Assembly (NCBI GenBank): GCA_022818135.1
Contig: JAFMSR010000006.1
Span: 38,797,538-38,861,537 of the forward strand
Length of the DNA: 64,000 bases
Direction of reading: 5' to 3'
Source of the DNA: Saxidomus purpurata
Taxonomy: Eukaryota > Mollusca > Bivalvia > Venerida > Veneridae
Positions within the stretch are counted from its first letter, which is position 1; the number at the start of each line of letters is the position of its first letter. The notes below the pieces were generated by a model. That model saw only the letters and a program-made list of their open reading frames with translations. It was not told the DNA's origin and ran no database searches. Shown here piece by piece: positions 1-12,060 of this stretch. A program made the translations under genes and the position numbers.

Positions 1-297
1 AGCAGTTAAAAGACACACATTTGAATTAAAAGAAAGTTAAACTTAATTTTTCTTACACTTACCTGTGAATTTTCTCTTAACCTTGAACGTTTATCTGGAA
101 AAACTACTTTTAAAATTTTCTTATCCTATTAAAAAAATGTTATCACCTAAGTTTAGAGATTATAAATGATTATAAATGAAAAAATCAGATTGCATATATT
201 TTATGATCATCCATCAGTGTCTGGAAGGAATGTTTTTATGTACATTAATTTCATCATAGATGCAAATATTAAAGTGTTGTGATTGGATGTTCTAATT
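1..297. other. non-coding sequence, no feature recognised
   Basis: AT-rich sequence with stops in all frames. No coding exon, RNA gene or repeat was recognised. If the PHPT1 start exon lies upstream of the window, this is intron. Confidence 0.5.
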
Positions 298-1141
298 CCT
301 TTCTATTTCCTTCATTCTTCCTATTTCTTTCATTCTTTTTTAATTGCCTTCATTTTCCCTGCTATTCAGCCTTCATTCTTCCTATTTCCTTCATTCTTCT
401 TTAATTGCCTTCATTCTTCTTAAATTGCCTTCATTTTTCTTGAATTGCCTTCATTCTTCCTATTGCCTTCATTATTTCTATTTCTTCCTATTTCCTTCAT
501 TCTACTTTAATTGCCTTTATTCTTCCAATTGCTGTTATTCTTCCTATTTCCTTCAATCTTTTTTAATTGCCTTCATTTGACTTATTTTCTTCATTAACTT
601 CAAAAAATTTGACAGAATTGCTTTCATTCTTCCATAACCTTTTGTGCAACCAACATTTAAATTTGAATATATAATTTTTTCCCCTTTGTCTCCCCCCCCC
701 CCCCCCCTTTCAATTTTTTTTCCCCTTTTTTTTTTTTTTTTTAAAAAAAAAAATGACTGTTTTCTGTCATTTTTCTTAATTCCTTCATTCTTCTCTAATT
801 GCCTTCATTCTTTCTATTTTCTTCTTTCTTTTTTTTCCTATTTCCTGTATTCTTTTCCTATTTCCTTTATTCTTCTTTAATTGTCTTCAACCAAATTAAA
901 GAAAACCTGGTTTTCCCTGTCACTTGTTTCCCTATTCCCTGTATCCTTCCTATTTCCTTTATTCTTCTTAATTGTCTTCATCTCTCTTATTTTCTTCATT
1001 GTTTCTATTGCCTTCATTCTTCTTTAATTGCCTTCATTCTTCCTATTTCCTTCATTGTTCGTATTGCCTTCATTTTCCCTCCTATTGGCTCCGTTCTTCG
1101 TATTTCCTTCTTTCTTCATATTTCCTTAATTCTTTTTTCAT
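298..1141. repeat. polypyrimidine minisatellite (CCTTCATTCTTCCTATTT type)
   Basis: The + strand is almost entirely C/T, built of degenerate tandem copies of CCTATTTCCTTCATTCTT and CTTTAATTGCCTTCATTCTT. It is broken at 692-753 by a run of 16 C, then ~17 T, then ~11 A. Short reading frames here (rich in S, F, L, H) are artefacts of the repeat. Such a strand-asymmetric tract can form triplex (H-DNA) structures; that is inference. Confidence 0.9.
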
Positions 1142-3175
1142 TAATTATTTACGATGATATATGTTTCATAGGTTTAAATCACTTGCTCAGACAAGTGATT
1201 AGTGCCACTTCAGGCCTCTTGTTTAGTCCTCTTGGAGGCATCATGGATGGAGTTTGGAAAAATTAATGAGTTTTGTGGGCAAGATAACATTTTGTGTGAA
1301 GATCCAGTGGCTAACTAGGGGGTCTGAGAAAACCGGATCAATGTAAATAAATACCTGTATAAAATAATAAATTAAATATACACTCTCACCTGACCACAAA
1401 CCTTCCAGCCCTCTTCATTCAAGAGGAATCATTCAAAATTGTTTAGATGTAAATGTACTTTATCTCCATAGATTTCCAAGTGAGATCTTGGTGCTGATGT
1501 ACTTGTGTATGTTGTGGGAGGGATGTATTGTGTGTATATATACATGTTTGATTTTTGGCTGTTTAACAATCTACTGTCTACCAGATGTATTTACCAACAG
1601 TGCAAGTCATACTTTATGTCTAGCTGGTGTGTGAAAAAGGTAAATTGGAATTCTGTTTTTCATTCCCATTGTTGGATACACCCCAGAATACTGGTCGTCT
1701 TTTTCAGATGTTTGGAAGTAACTTTGCAGGTTCGCATGCAAAGTAGGCTTATATTTCAGATTCATTGACTGCTACAACAATAAAACATTTCTCCCATATG
1801 TAATTAAACTATGTAACCATGGAAATCCTTTATTGAAAGGTCAAGGTCAAAGTAATTTAAGGTTTAGGTCAGTTATTGAAGTTATTCGTAAGAGCACAGA
1901 AGAGTGCATAGATTAGATTATTATGTGTGTCTGCATCGATGGGCACACAGAAAGAATTTAAGGATGGATTTTGCACAACATTCCTGAAACATGATGCCTT
2001 TGAAGGCTTCATGCAGCATCACAGCCTCTCTTGAAAGTCAGAGATGTAAGGCTTAGATAGGATGCATTAATTGGTATTGACAATTATCAAACAATATTTA
2101 GCAACAATGCTGAAGTTTTTGTGGCTTTGCCACAGGGTGAGTGGTTGTTATATAAATTGAAAGATTGTTTTTATTGGGTTAAGTTTTTTCTGTAAAGTGG
2201 ATGGTTGTTTTATCAGTGTTAGTTTTGTTTTTAGAAGATGATTGTAATCATAATCACCTTCCTATGGGATCATGCAGACTGTAGATAAAGCCTCATCACT
2301 CCTATCAATAATTCATACGCTGCTCAACATAGTTCAACAAGACTCAAATAAATAAATATGCAATAAAAACAGAAAAATAGTAACTAGTTAATGCATAAAA
2401 TTGTTGAGTTACAATATGCCTAATTCTCGCTTGAACTTCTATTGGATAAGAAAAATCAATTTCAATCAGTATTTCACCACTTTGATTAAATTTTAGTAGG
2501 GAGCAATAATGGTTACATTGGTTGAGAGTTAGATAATCTTAATGTTTGCCTCCAGTATATTAATTGTAGAACAAACATGCACTTCAATATTATGCCAACT
2601 GAGATAAATACATGAAATATGAGGAGACGGGCTTTCAAGTTTTATGGCAAAGATTTTTAACCAGAGGTACAGAATGATTCTCATCTTTCATAACAAGAAT
2701 TCTTTCTACAATCATCTTTTAAGTCTACACCCAAGGCATTCAACAATTACACAGTCTGTTCTTGGAAGATTTGTGGTAAGAAGGAAACTTGGTTGAAGTG
2801 ATCAAAGACCATCCCTCAAAGGCTAGAAGCTGGTCCTAGAATTGAAGCTGGCAATCAGTAGGTCATAACAGCTTTAAGGGTTGGGATTTTAATAGCCTTT
2901 TCAGATTTTGTTTTGTCTGTTTACCTTGATGTAAGAAGCGAACTTGAAGAAATGGGTGTATTTTACCTGACCGTTGACTGACTTTTGACTTAAAAAAGAA
3001 TGGGAGTGACTGATTTACCGTGACAACATCGGCAATATCAGCTCAGTCTCAGTAACCTGCCTTTGTGCTGTTTGATTTATACCTACAAATATGGTAATTC
3101 CAGGAAGAATATGTCAGTTTTAGCTCAACTATATTGGAATAGGAGAGCTATTGCAGGCAACCTGGAAGCATTGGC
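1142..3175. other. intron or upstream non-coding, nothing recognised
   Basis: Two kilobases of AT-rich single-copy-looking sequence with frequent stops. The 87-codon frame at 1505-1768 has no recognisable domain and no coding-like bias. An AAGGTCAAGGTCAAAG motif near 1839 matches the extended nuclear-receptor half-site TCAAGGTCA, but it is also common in molluscan repeats. Confidence 0.5.
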
Positions 3176-3370
3176 GTTTAGTTTATACTAATTTATTTTA
3201 ACTTGATTGGGAAGAAAGCTTGTAGCTTATCGAGTCACTCTCGAGTCTGCTTCCTGGAAAAACCAGTACTGGTGTCATATGAAGAAGTACAGTCGTGACC
3301 ACAGTGGGGCTCAAAGCCACAACCTCCGGGATGAGCGGCAGACATCTTTACCTCTACACCACCGCTTCCT
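3176..3370 (-). mobile_element. tRNA-derived SINE, minus strand
   Basis: Read on the minus strand from 3370, it begins with a tRNA-like head: an A-box-like TGGTGTAGAGG, then a B-box-like GGCTTTGAGCCCC. A body follows containing ATATGACACCAGTACTGG and TTTTTCCAGGAAGC, and the tail is TAGTATAAACTAAAC. A second, head-less copy in the opposite orientation lies at 41163-41285 and matches through the body and tail, which proves dispersal. Head plus conserved body resembles molluscan V-SINE-type elements such as RUDI; that family assignment is from memory and unverified. Confidence 0.75.
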
Positions 3371-3960
3371 GTAATTTAGTGAAGGTTTCAGACTATGGTC
3401 TAGATGATAAAGTACATAATAAGTTATTGTAAGTGACTAAACAGCACTAAAAATGGATAAATTCATGGTTGCATCATTATCCAGTTGCTATAGCAACAGA
3501 AAAAAAACTTTCGATACAAAAAGGACATGAATTTAATAGGCAGGAAAGTATTATGATTTTCTGGGTATAAAATCTTCCTGTCTTTTAATTATATGGCATT
3601 TCATTCCTTAGAATAATAGGATTGTGTGTTTGTAGTAAATTTATTGTTATAACCACAAAGTAGGCTCTCCTCTCTACCACAAGAATGAATACATATGAGT
3701 TTGTCTTGGATATAATATAGTATTTTTGATGAAGCGATTACACACTCGATATTAATTACTTTTTCACTTACTTTGTAATAAGGCAAGCACGAGATTCTGT
3801 CACACAAAGTGATTGCCATTCTTCAATCATTACTTTTATGCCTGTAGTGTTAAGTATTTCCTTACTTCCACACTTGCTTTGTTTCCATGCAAGTTTGCAA
3901 AACATATTGAAAGAGCCCTGATGTAGGAAAACCAACCTTAGTGTTTTAAGCAACAAAGGG
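3371..3960. other. non-coding, nothing recognised
   Basis: AT-rich flank between a SINE and a minisatellite. Two minus-strand frames of 72 and 81 codons (3601-4013) have no recognisable domain and are treated as chance. Confidence 0.5.
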
Positions 3961-4594
3961 TCCAGTTCCAATTGTGTTTGCCCTGAGATGCAGTCATGTT
4001 TACCCATGGCCAAATGTGTTTGCCAAGATGCAGTATTGTTTACCCAGGTCCAAATGTGTTTGCCCTGATGTTATATGTTTACCCAGGACAAAATGTGTTT
4101 GCCCAGACGCAGTATTGTTTACCCAGATCCAATTGTGTTTGCCCAGATGCAGTATTGTTTACCCAGATCCAATTGTGTTTGCTCAGATGCAGTATTGTTT
4201 ACCCAGATCCAATTGTGTTTGCCCGGATGTTATATGTTTACCCAGATCCAATTGTGTTTGCCCAGATGCAGTATTGTTTACCCAGATCCAATTGTGTTTG
4301 CTCAAATGCAGTATTGTTTACCCAGATCCAATTGTGTTTGCCCAGATGCAGTATTGTTTACCCAGATCCAATTGTGTTTGCTCAGATGCAGTATTGTTTA
4401 CCCAGATCCAATTGTGTTTGCCCAGATGCAGTATTGTTTACCCAGATCCAATTGTGTTTGCTCAGATGCAGTATTGTTTACCCAGATCCAATTGTGTTTG
4501 CCCAGATGCAGTATTGTTTACCCAGATCCAATTGTGTTTGCTCAGATGCAGTATTGTTTACCCATGTCCAAATGTGTCTGCCTAGATGCAGTTC
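3961..4594. repeat. 40-bp minisatellite with 20-bp subunits, ~16 copies
   Basis: The unit is two related 20-mers, GTTTACCCAGATCCAATTGT and GTTTGCCCAGATGCAGTATT. Alternation of GCCCAG and GCTCAG in the second half gives an 80-bp dimer. The outer copies are more diverged (CCAGGTCCAAATG), as expected of an expanding array. All three + frames are stop-free for over 550 bases because the unit has no stop in any frame and 40 is not a multiple of 3. The Cys-rich repetitive peptides predicted there are not evidence for a gene. Confidence 0.97.
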
Positions 4595-6901
4595 TTATGT
4601 CTGTCCCGGTCAAGTCTTGTCAGGCCATGTCACCCTGACCTGAAGTTTGTAATCAGTTGTGTTAAATGCTAATGTTCAACTGTGAGTATAGTTAATTTTT
4701 ACAATGGTTAGTTCATTTGGAGCGTCAGTGCTTAACAATATAGAAATAGATGCAAAGTGGATAGCTCCCCATTGAGGCCTTGATGTTTGCTATAATTATA
4801 GAATGTTAAAGCGATTAGAAGTTCCTCTACATCCATTTTGAAACAGTTTTATATACATTACTTCATATATTAATCTTTTGATGGTGGGTCTTCACAGGTT
4901 GTGGCTTATTACAGTGTATATTTTCGAGCTTTTGCATTTTCTGTGGCTTATTTTAGTGTTCTGAGGGTTTTATATATTCTGTAAGAATGCACTCGTTGCA
5001 TGATAGATAAGAAAATATGAAGGCCTAGAACTCTTAAAAACACTTTCATGTTGCAATTCATTCACAAGCACTTCATGGTAATTGCATAATTGAGTCAATT
5101 TGCACAGAAATTTGCCAGGTACTATTAACCGTCTATTGAAAGTACATTCTTAGTGTTCCATTGAAGGGCTTGGTGCTCTCTCTGTTTCCAGGAGTTTGCA
5201 ATTAACACAAAAACACACTACCACTACATTACAGTGCAAAAAGCTGAACCAGTCAGCGGACATAGGGATAACAGGCCAGCACAGAGCACTGTGCTACCTG
5301 TGCTCTCTGTCGGTGATGCCTATCTACTTCTCTTACTGCACCGTTTCATACTGAAGTAATTTGAGTAATTTAGTTGTATTGTTGTACATGCCCCAATTTG
5401 CTGGGAGCTTTCACAGTAGTTTAAAAAAACACTAGTTGTATTAATTACGTTTGTGTTATATTATGTGATGATCGAGATCTCAAAATCATAGAAAAGATGA
5501 CATCGAACTTGTGCGGATGGTATAAAAGTTGGCATTCGAAGATGATTTTCAAGAAATTCAAAGAGTTTCACTCAAATTCAGATTGCTTAGTAAAAAATAT
5601 TTTGTGATAATATAATAATATTTTGTAAAACTTAAGTTAGATATTAAAGTTCATGAACTAATATAGAATAATGAATTTACTGGGAGCTTGAATATAATGA
5701 TAGAAGTGTTGTTTTTACTCTAAAATATCTTTCATACTTTCCTTTCATCGTCATGAAGAAGTGTTGTCAGAAAGTGATTCTTTTTAATTGTTTGCAGTAT
5801 GTACTGTATCATTGAAAAAGTGCTGCACTACATATTTATAAAACAGTCATACACTTTAGACTTTAAAGGCAAGGATCAGAATACTGGGTGTGATCATGAC
5901 ACTTTAAAGTGATATTTAGTCATTATAAAATTTTAAGTTATAACATTTTATATGTGTGGGCTTGAACAAAAACAGAAAACCTGTAGAAGACTCGACTAAG
6001 AGAACAAGCTTTCCATCGGAAACTTTGCGGAAATGATGGATGGCCATATGAGATTAAAAAGATTTGTAGTGTTAATAAATGGAAATGATTAATAAAGATT
6101 TATGATACACGTAAGTGTAGGGTATGTATTGATCTAGCCGATGACAGAGATGTATCGCTGTCTCAGATACTTGAAATTCTCGTTAGAAATTTCTCCGGTT
6201 CTCGATGGGTTACGCTGTATTTCAGTGAAATAGTGCCAGGGAATGTTTTACAGACTTCATATTTGTGGGACATATTTATGTTAAAATGGTTTATGGTTAT
6301 TAGGTGTTGACAACCGGTAATGCATTTAAAAAATGAAACAGAAGTTGGTTATCCATGTGAAAATGGGATAAAGTTGTTATAACGTAATTATTGCATAATT
6401 AACATGCACCAGGCCATGCTCTTAAAATTCTGTCTTGTCAGCATGCAGGTATTCAGAATGAACATACAAGCTACCTGATAGATATGCAAGCCTGAGCCTT
6501 ATCACTAAAGCATGCAAAAAAAGATGTAATTTCATTGAAAAGAAACAGTTTATATCAGGATAGAGTTTCCAGATGATTACATTCTGTAACATGTTCCATC
6601 TGTGAGACTCAGACTGATATTTAAATGTCTAGTAACTTCACTTAGTTCAATCACCTATCACCCAAGTTAAACAAAAGTTTATGCACATTTTATTTTAGAG
6701 AAAGTGAATGAATCCCATTGACCGTCCTTCTAATCTTTCGGTGCTCTCTGCAGGCCAGTCTGTGCATGTGTGTGATTATTGAGAACCCAGCTACAAGACT
6801 TTGGACTTGAAATAGGTCAAGGTCAAAAGGAAGCTTCACATTTAAAGATGTATAAAACAGCCCTTAAAATATACAGTTTGGAACTACATCGGTAGATTTT
6901 G
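4595..6901. other. non-coding, nothing recognised
   Basis: AT-rich sequence of 2.3 kb with stops in every frame. No splice-flanked open segment matching PHPT1 or another family was found, and no tandem repeat was seen. Confidence 0.5.
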
Positions 6902-7248
6902 TTAAAGGTCCAATACTAACGAAAGCAAAAATTCAAATATACTTTAAAAAACACAAAAAATAAGTTATTTTTAATATAAAATGAAAGTTGGTATGTAGAA
7001 ATTCTAATTAAACCACAGTACATGTACAATTATTTTTCTATGCATTATGAAGAAAGTTAAAAAGACCTGGGTAGTCATTTTGTTGAATCACTGAGATTTC
7101 AACATAATACACATACTTTTCTTCATGTTTCAAACACTTTCTGTAAATTTTAACCTGACAATCTTCATTATTTAGTGTCTTGCATAAGGTAATGTACTTG
7201 CCATTGAAATAACTGTCACTTAATTTTTGCTTAGTAGTGCACCTTTAA
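6902..7248. mobile_element. MITE with TTAA ends (347 bp)
   Basis: Terminal inverted repeats: left TTAAAGGTCCAATACTAA; right, reverse complemented, TTAAAGGTGCACTACTAA (16 of 18 match). TTAA sits at each extreme end, as expected of piggyBac-like target duplication. The interior is AT-rich and non-coding. A similar-size element with related ends lies at 15393-15750. Confidence 0.7.
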
Positions 7249-8117
7249 GAAGCCATCATGAAACCCATTTATTTGAGATTAAGAAATTCAAAGGTCAAGG
7301 TCATTTTTTTTTCTAAATTTAATTCAAGTGCTTGGATTGATTGTTCACAACTGCTATGTATAATTGGGTCAGTATGTCAAAGGTCAAGGTCATCAAGACT
7401 TCAAATTATAGAAATAAGAGAAAATATGATTTAACCTTTTTTTCTCAGACTCTGTAAGTTGCAATTGGTCAAAGGTCACTTTATATATCATGTCAGACGT
7501 CAACCAGTCAAGCTAGGCATTCATTGTGGAGCTAAAGATTTTTTAAGGCTGCTAATGTTGGGTGTTTAGAAATACCTTTTCCTGCCAGTGTAATATTGGA
7601 CTTTTTTCAGAGAAAACAGTTCCAACCTGTTACCCACTTTAAAATGTTTATGGAAAAAAGAAGATTTGTGAACTTTGTCAGAAATGGTTATAAGCATGTC
7701 ACATGTAGATGTAGGCATGTTTACCTTGGCTGTGAATTGAATAACTTGATAATGATCAATCAATGATCTGTCTTGTAGAACTTCAGTTCACATTGCCAGC
7801 TCAATGGATTCTCCAGCCACCACTGTCTACAGTTTATCTTGTTAATAGGCTGTTCTTGCATTTTTGGTCAGAATTATTGTCATATTTTCTGTAAGGAAGG
7901 AGTATTATTTTGATGATGGTTAGTTGCTGGGAAATTAGGTGTGGCAACATTTTTGCAATATCTATATAAATAATTTGGCAATTGTTACAGATATAAGCAA
8001 AACATAAATGTTTGGATCAATATACGAGTATAAATCAATGGATTTTGGTAACTGTAAATTTGGTAATATTTATGATTACAATGTAATTAAATTGCGCTAT
8101 TGTTGCAAATTTCTAAC
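7249..8117. other. non-coding with repeated AAAGGTCAAGGTCA motifs
   Basis: Copies of AAAGGTCAAGGTCA near 7289 and 7379 and GGTCAAAGGTCA near 7466 are spaced ~90 bp apart and suggest a decayed repeat core. Otherwise nothing is recognised. A 65-codon minus-strand frame (7566-7763) has no known domain. Confidence 0.4.
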
Positions 8118-8600
8118 TACATCTGTTATATTACTCTTTTGTCAGGCCACACATACATCTGTTATATCACTCTTTTGTCAGGCTACACATACATCTGTTA
8201 TATCACTCTTGTCAGGCCACACATACACCTGTTATAATTTACTCTTTTGTCAGGCCACACATACATCTTTTATATCACTCTTTTGTCAGGCTACACATAC
8301 ATCTGTTATATTACTCTTTTGTCAGGCCACACATACACCTGTTATAATTTACTCTTTTGTCAGGCCACACATACATCTTTTATATCAATCTTTTGTCAGG
8401 CCACACATACATATGTTACATCACTCTTGTCAGGCCACACATAAATTTGTCATATCACTCTTTTATCATGCCCCACATACATTTGTTATATCACTCGTTT
8501 GTCAGGCCACACATATATCTGTTATATCACTCTTTTGTCAGGCCACACATACATCAGATTTTGTTGTATCACTCTTTTGTACATATGCATATGTTATATC
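8118..8600. repeat. ~36-bp minisatellite, ~13 copies
   Basis: Tandem units combine CTCTTTTGTCAGGCCACAC with ATACATCTGTTATATCA. Length variants (TCTTGTCAGG, TATAATTTACTC) shift the reading frame. Long + frames here (for example 8008-8610) are translations of the repeat, not genes. Confidence 0.95.
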
Positions 8601-8710
8601 ATTCTCATAGTATCCTATGTTTACTGTAAAAAGCAAGACACGTTGAAGTCAAAGAGTACCTCACAGTAGAGTATTACACTATAACAGATATACAAATTGT
8701 GAAATGGAAT

Positions 8711-8780
8711 AACTACAATTACTGGAACAACTGCAATTACTGGAACAACTGCAATTACTGGAACAACTGCAATTAGCGGA
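8711..8780. repeat. 18-bp minisatellite, ~4 copies
   Basis: Four near-identical copies of AACTGCAATTACTGGAAC; the first has ACTAC and the last has TAGCGG. It is short and non-coding. Confidence 0.92.
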
Positions 8781-9566
8781 CAATATGGTTTGGTACCAAT
8801 TTGATCTATCAAATTAGAACAGGCTCGCATTATACAGAGGTAAACCACAACAGTGAAGAAAATTGGCAGATTATAATGTAGGAGGCTTATTAACTGCTAA
8901 TCAGCATTACCATGTTGGAGGGACTGGTGTATGTATGTACCTGTAAATACTAACAGACATTCTCCAGCTTACACCATTGTAAACAAATCATCTAGTTTTC
9001 ACCTGGTATTGGTAGGTACATACTTTGACAGGTCATTCACCTCCATGCTCTGTGCTGCTGCCGGTATGTGCTGTCAATTTTATATCAATGTAAAGCTCTA
9101 TCAACAGTGTAATATAGCTTTATAATTTGTTGTTTGGCATCTGTTAATTTGGCAGACTTGCTTGTCCTTGTCCTGTAAGAAGTTTAGACAAACTTCAAGC
9201 AGTTTGTTGTAACAGTTGAGGCTCTCTGTTTCAAGCGTCTAGGCTTAGATATTGGTTCTAGCAGGTGAAGAGCTATAAAACCTTTTTCCACATCATTACA
9301 CTTTAGAAAAAAAAACCTTGCTCTGTCCTGCTTCAGTAGTTTGTCATTTTGCCGTAGCTAAGTCTTTAATTCCTTTGTTATCGTCCTGTCCTGCTCTGAT
9401 ATTATGGCCCTTGTCAGTTTTTCTCCTTCGAACTTTCCTATTTCCTTGCCAATCTTTCTTTTGTTAACCGACTTCTTGTTACTCAGTCAATCATTCCCTT
9501 TATGCCTTGCCTATTCAGTCTTTCTAATATGACTTGCCTGTTCATAGTTCAATCTTTCTCATTTTT
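8781..9566. other. non-coding, nothing recognised
   Basis: AT-rich sequence. A 64-codon + frame at 8931-9125 is not recognisable. A pyrimidine-rich section (about 9360-9560) precedes the hairpin-ended element. Confidence 0.45.
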
Positions 9567-10641
9567 AGCTCGACTTTTCGAAAAAGGGGAGCTATCCTAC
9601 TCGCCCCCGGCGTCGGCGATGGTGTCACACCTTGGTTAAGTTTTTCGTACCACCCCACTTTATTTCAAAAGTATTAAAGGTATGGCTTTGAAACTTACCA
9701 TATCTACAGACAAGAGTACATAACTCTGTCAAGGTTTTTGACAGAATTATGGCCCTTTTTTGACTTAGAAAGTGTATTGAGCTTGGTTAAGTTTTTCGTA
9801 CCACCTCACTTTATTTCAAAACCATGACCTACATCAACAAACAAGAGTACATAACTCTGTAGAGGTTTTTGACAGAATTATGCCCCTTTTTGACTTAGAA
9901 AATACATTGAATATTGGGTAAAATCCACTTATTGCCCTAACCCTTTGAGATATTGCTTTGAAACTTTGAATGCTTGTTAACATCATTACCCCCATCTGTA
10001 GGCAAGAGAAGGTAACTCTGTCAGGGATTTGTTTTAAAATTAAGGCCCTTTATCGACTTAGAACCTTGGTTAAGTTTTCCGTACCAGTCCACTTTTTGAC
10101 TAAACTGTTTGAGATATTAATTTGAAAGTTGGAATACTTGAAAACCATCATGATCCCAAAACATGGGCAGGAGAAGGTAATTCTGTCAAGGATTTTATTT
10201 GAATTATGGCCCTTTTTGACTTAGAAACTCAGTTAAAATTTTCATTCTTGTCCACTTGTTGACTTAACCATTTGAGGTATTACTTTGAAAGTTGGGAGTA
10301 CTTATGTACTCATTACCCCCATCAGTAGGCAAGAGAAGGTAACTCTGTCAGGGATTTGTTTTAAAAATTAAGGCCCTTTATCGACTTAGAATCTTGGTTA
10401 AGTTTTTCATTCTTGTCCACTTGTTGACTAAACCATTTGAGATATTACTTTGAAAGTTGGAGTACTTATGTACCATCATGAGACCTATCTGTAAGCAAGA
10501 GAAGATAACTCTGTGAAAATGTTTCTTGATTTGTACTTAGAAATTCCTAGTTAAAGTCTTGTGTGCCCTTAACTGTCAAATTTTTGTTTTATAGGCAAGC
10601 ACTAAAAAGTCGAGCGCGCTGTCCTACTGACAGCTCTTGTT
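9567..10641 (+). mobile_element. hairpin-ended non-autonomous element, AGCTCGAC subfamily
   Basis: It starts with a foldback AGCTCGACTTTTCGAAAAAG...GGAGCT and a short GC-rich CGGCGTCGGCG. About six ~160-bp core repeats follow, each with TAACTCTGTCA, TTATGGCCC and GACTTAGAAA. It ends with a hairpin GCTGTCCTACTGACAGC followed by TCTTGTT. The same blueprint occurs at 23781-25134. It has no transposase or helicase coding. The 3' hairpin and T-rich target resemble rolling-circle (Helitron/Helentron-like) non-autonomous elements of bivalves. Class is inferred; the structure is directly visible. Confidence 0.8.
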
Positions 10642-11670
10642 AATTTCCATTGTATTGTTTTGTAAGTGCCCCTTTTTTGGCCATATATAGCCGTCCTTTT
10701 TCATGCAAATAATAAGAATCACATGTTTGCTGATATGGCTAAATTTTCTGTCAACGATTTCAAAATTTCTTTGCCCACTCTCCAGAAATTGGGGCATTGG
10801 TGACATTGGCAAGTGACAGTGGAATCTGCATTGAGGGTAATATTTTAATTAATGAAAAGTAACAAAATTAGTACCGAATTTTGTATTTAAGTAGTCATTG
10901 ATAATGAGTATATAATATTCAAATATTCATAATAATGTACAAAAACAATAGTTGTGTTTTCTAAATATTTTGTATCGTTCTACAGGTCATATTAAGAGTT
11001 CAGTTGAATGATGACAAAGAGACCTTAGGTGGAGTCAGTTTAATGCATTACCCAGTAGAACAACAATTCTGACTTTCAGAAAAATTCTCTTGAAACAAAC
11101 AGTAAGCTTGAAGCTATAGCCAGAATAGAGAGTTTGGAAGACTTGAAATAAACTACTAAAAGAAATTCCTCATAAATGCATGACAAGTAAGGTACCAATC
11201 ATTTGGCCCAAACCCTAAATTTTGTAGAGATATTGGAGAAAATTTCCTGGAGATCCTGTTAGTAAGGCAAAACCTGTCAATCACTGCACCATAATGTTTG
11301 CAGAGAAAGGGGAGAAAAAAGTCCAGACATACATTTTGTTTAGCAGGGAGATCTATCATTAAGTTCTAACAAATTGGTTTCCTAAAACCTACATCCCTAG
11401 AGAAGGTTAATATTATATAGATGTTCAAACCTTGCTATACTAAAGTCTGATTATTAATCTAGCATCATTTATCGGAAGTAAATTGTTACCTTTGGGATAT
11501 GGTGTCAGTAAGGCTTGAATGTGCAATAAAAATAACAGGCTATTAAATATCTCATTTTGCACTTAGGTTCATAGAAATTCATTTTGAGTGTGGGTATGGG
11601 AAGACATAATGATAGTTGAAGCATGAATACAGTTTCTTAAATACTCTTGCACCATGACTATGCCTACAAA
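10642..11670. other. non-coding, nothing recognised
   Basis: AT-rich sequence. Minus-strand frames of 62 and 67 codons (10624-10812, 11156-11359) show no known domain. Confidence 0.45.
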
Positions 11671-11955
11671 CTGCAGCATTGAATGTTGCTGCCAACTGCA
11701 GCATGAGTACAACATTTTAACTGTTGTAGCATTGAATGTTGCTGCCAACTACAACATGAATACAGAATTTTAACTGCTGTAGCATTGAATGTTGCTGCCA
11801 ACTGCTGCATGAGTACAGCATTATAACTCCTGCAGCATGAATGTTGCTGCCAACTGCAGAATGAGAACAGCATTTTAAATCCTGCAGCATGAATATAGCT
11901 GCCAACTGCAGCATGAATGCAGCTTCCATTAAACACTTGCAGCATGAATACAGCT
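11671..11955. repeat. ~53-bp minisatellite, ~5 copies
   Basis: Repeats of GCATTGAATGTTGCTGCCAA plus CTGCAGCATGAGTACA and CATTTTAACTGCTGTA. Minus-strand frames of 93 and 70 codons here are repeat translations. Confidence 0.92.
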
Positions 11956-12060
11956 ACCTGGCTGGCAGTGGTACCTCCTTTTGTCAGGGAAACCTGTTAT
12001 TTGTCAGTTGGATAACATTGGTGTCACTGAAATGCTACTATTTGCATTGAGGTCAGCCTA

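Noticed and set aside
3974..4643. Three overlapping + frames of 187-215 codons, Cys-rich
   Set aside because: They are translations of a 40-bp minisatellite with no stop in any frame; the same DNA reads open in all three phases, so no frame is selected.
8008..8629. 200-codon and shorter frames rich in TSVISLFCQATH
   Set aside because: They are produced by the ~36-bp minisatellite and broken by unit-length changes.
11664..11945. Minus-strand frames of 93 and 70 codons
   Set aside because: Repeat translation of the 53-bp array.
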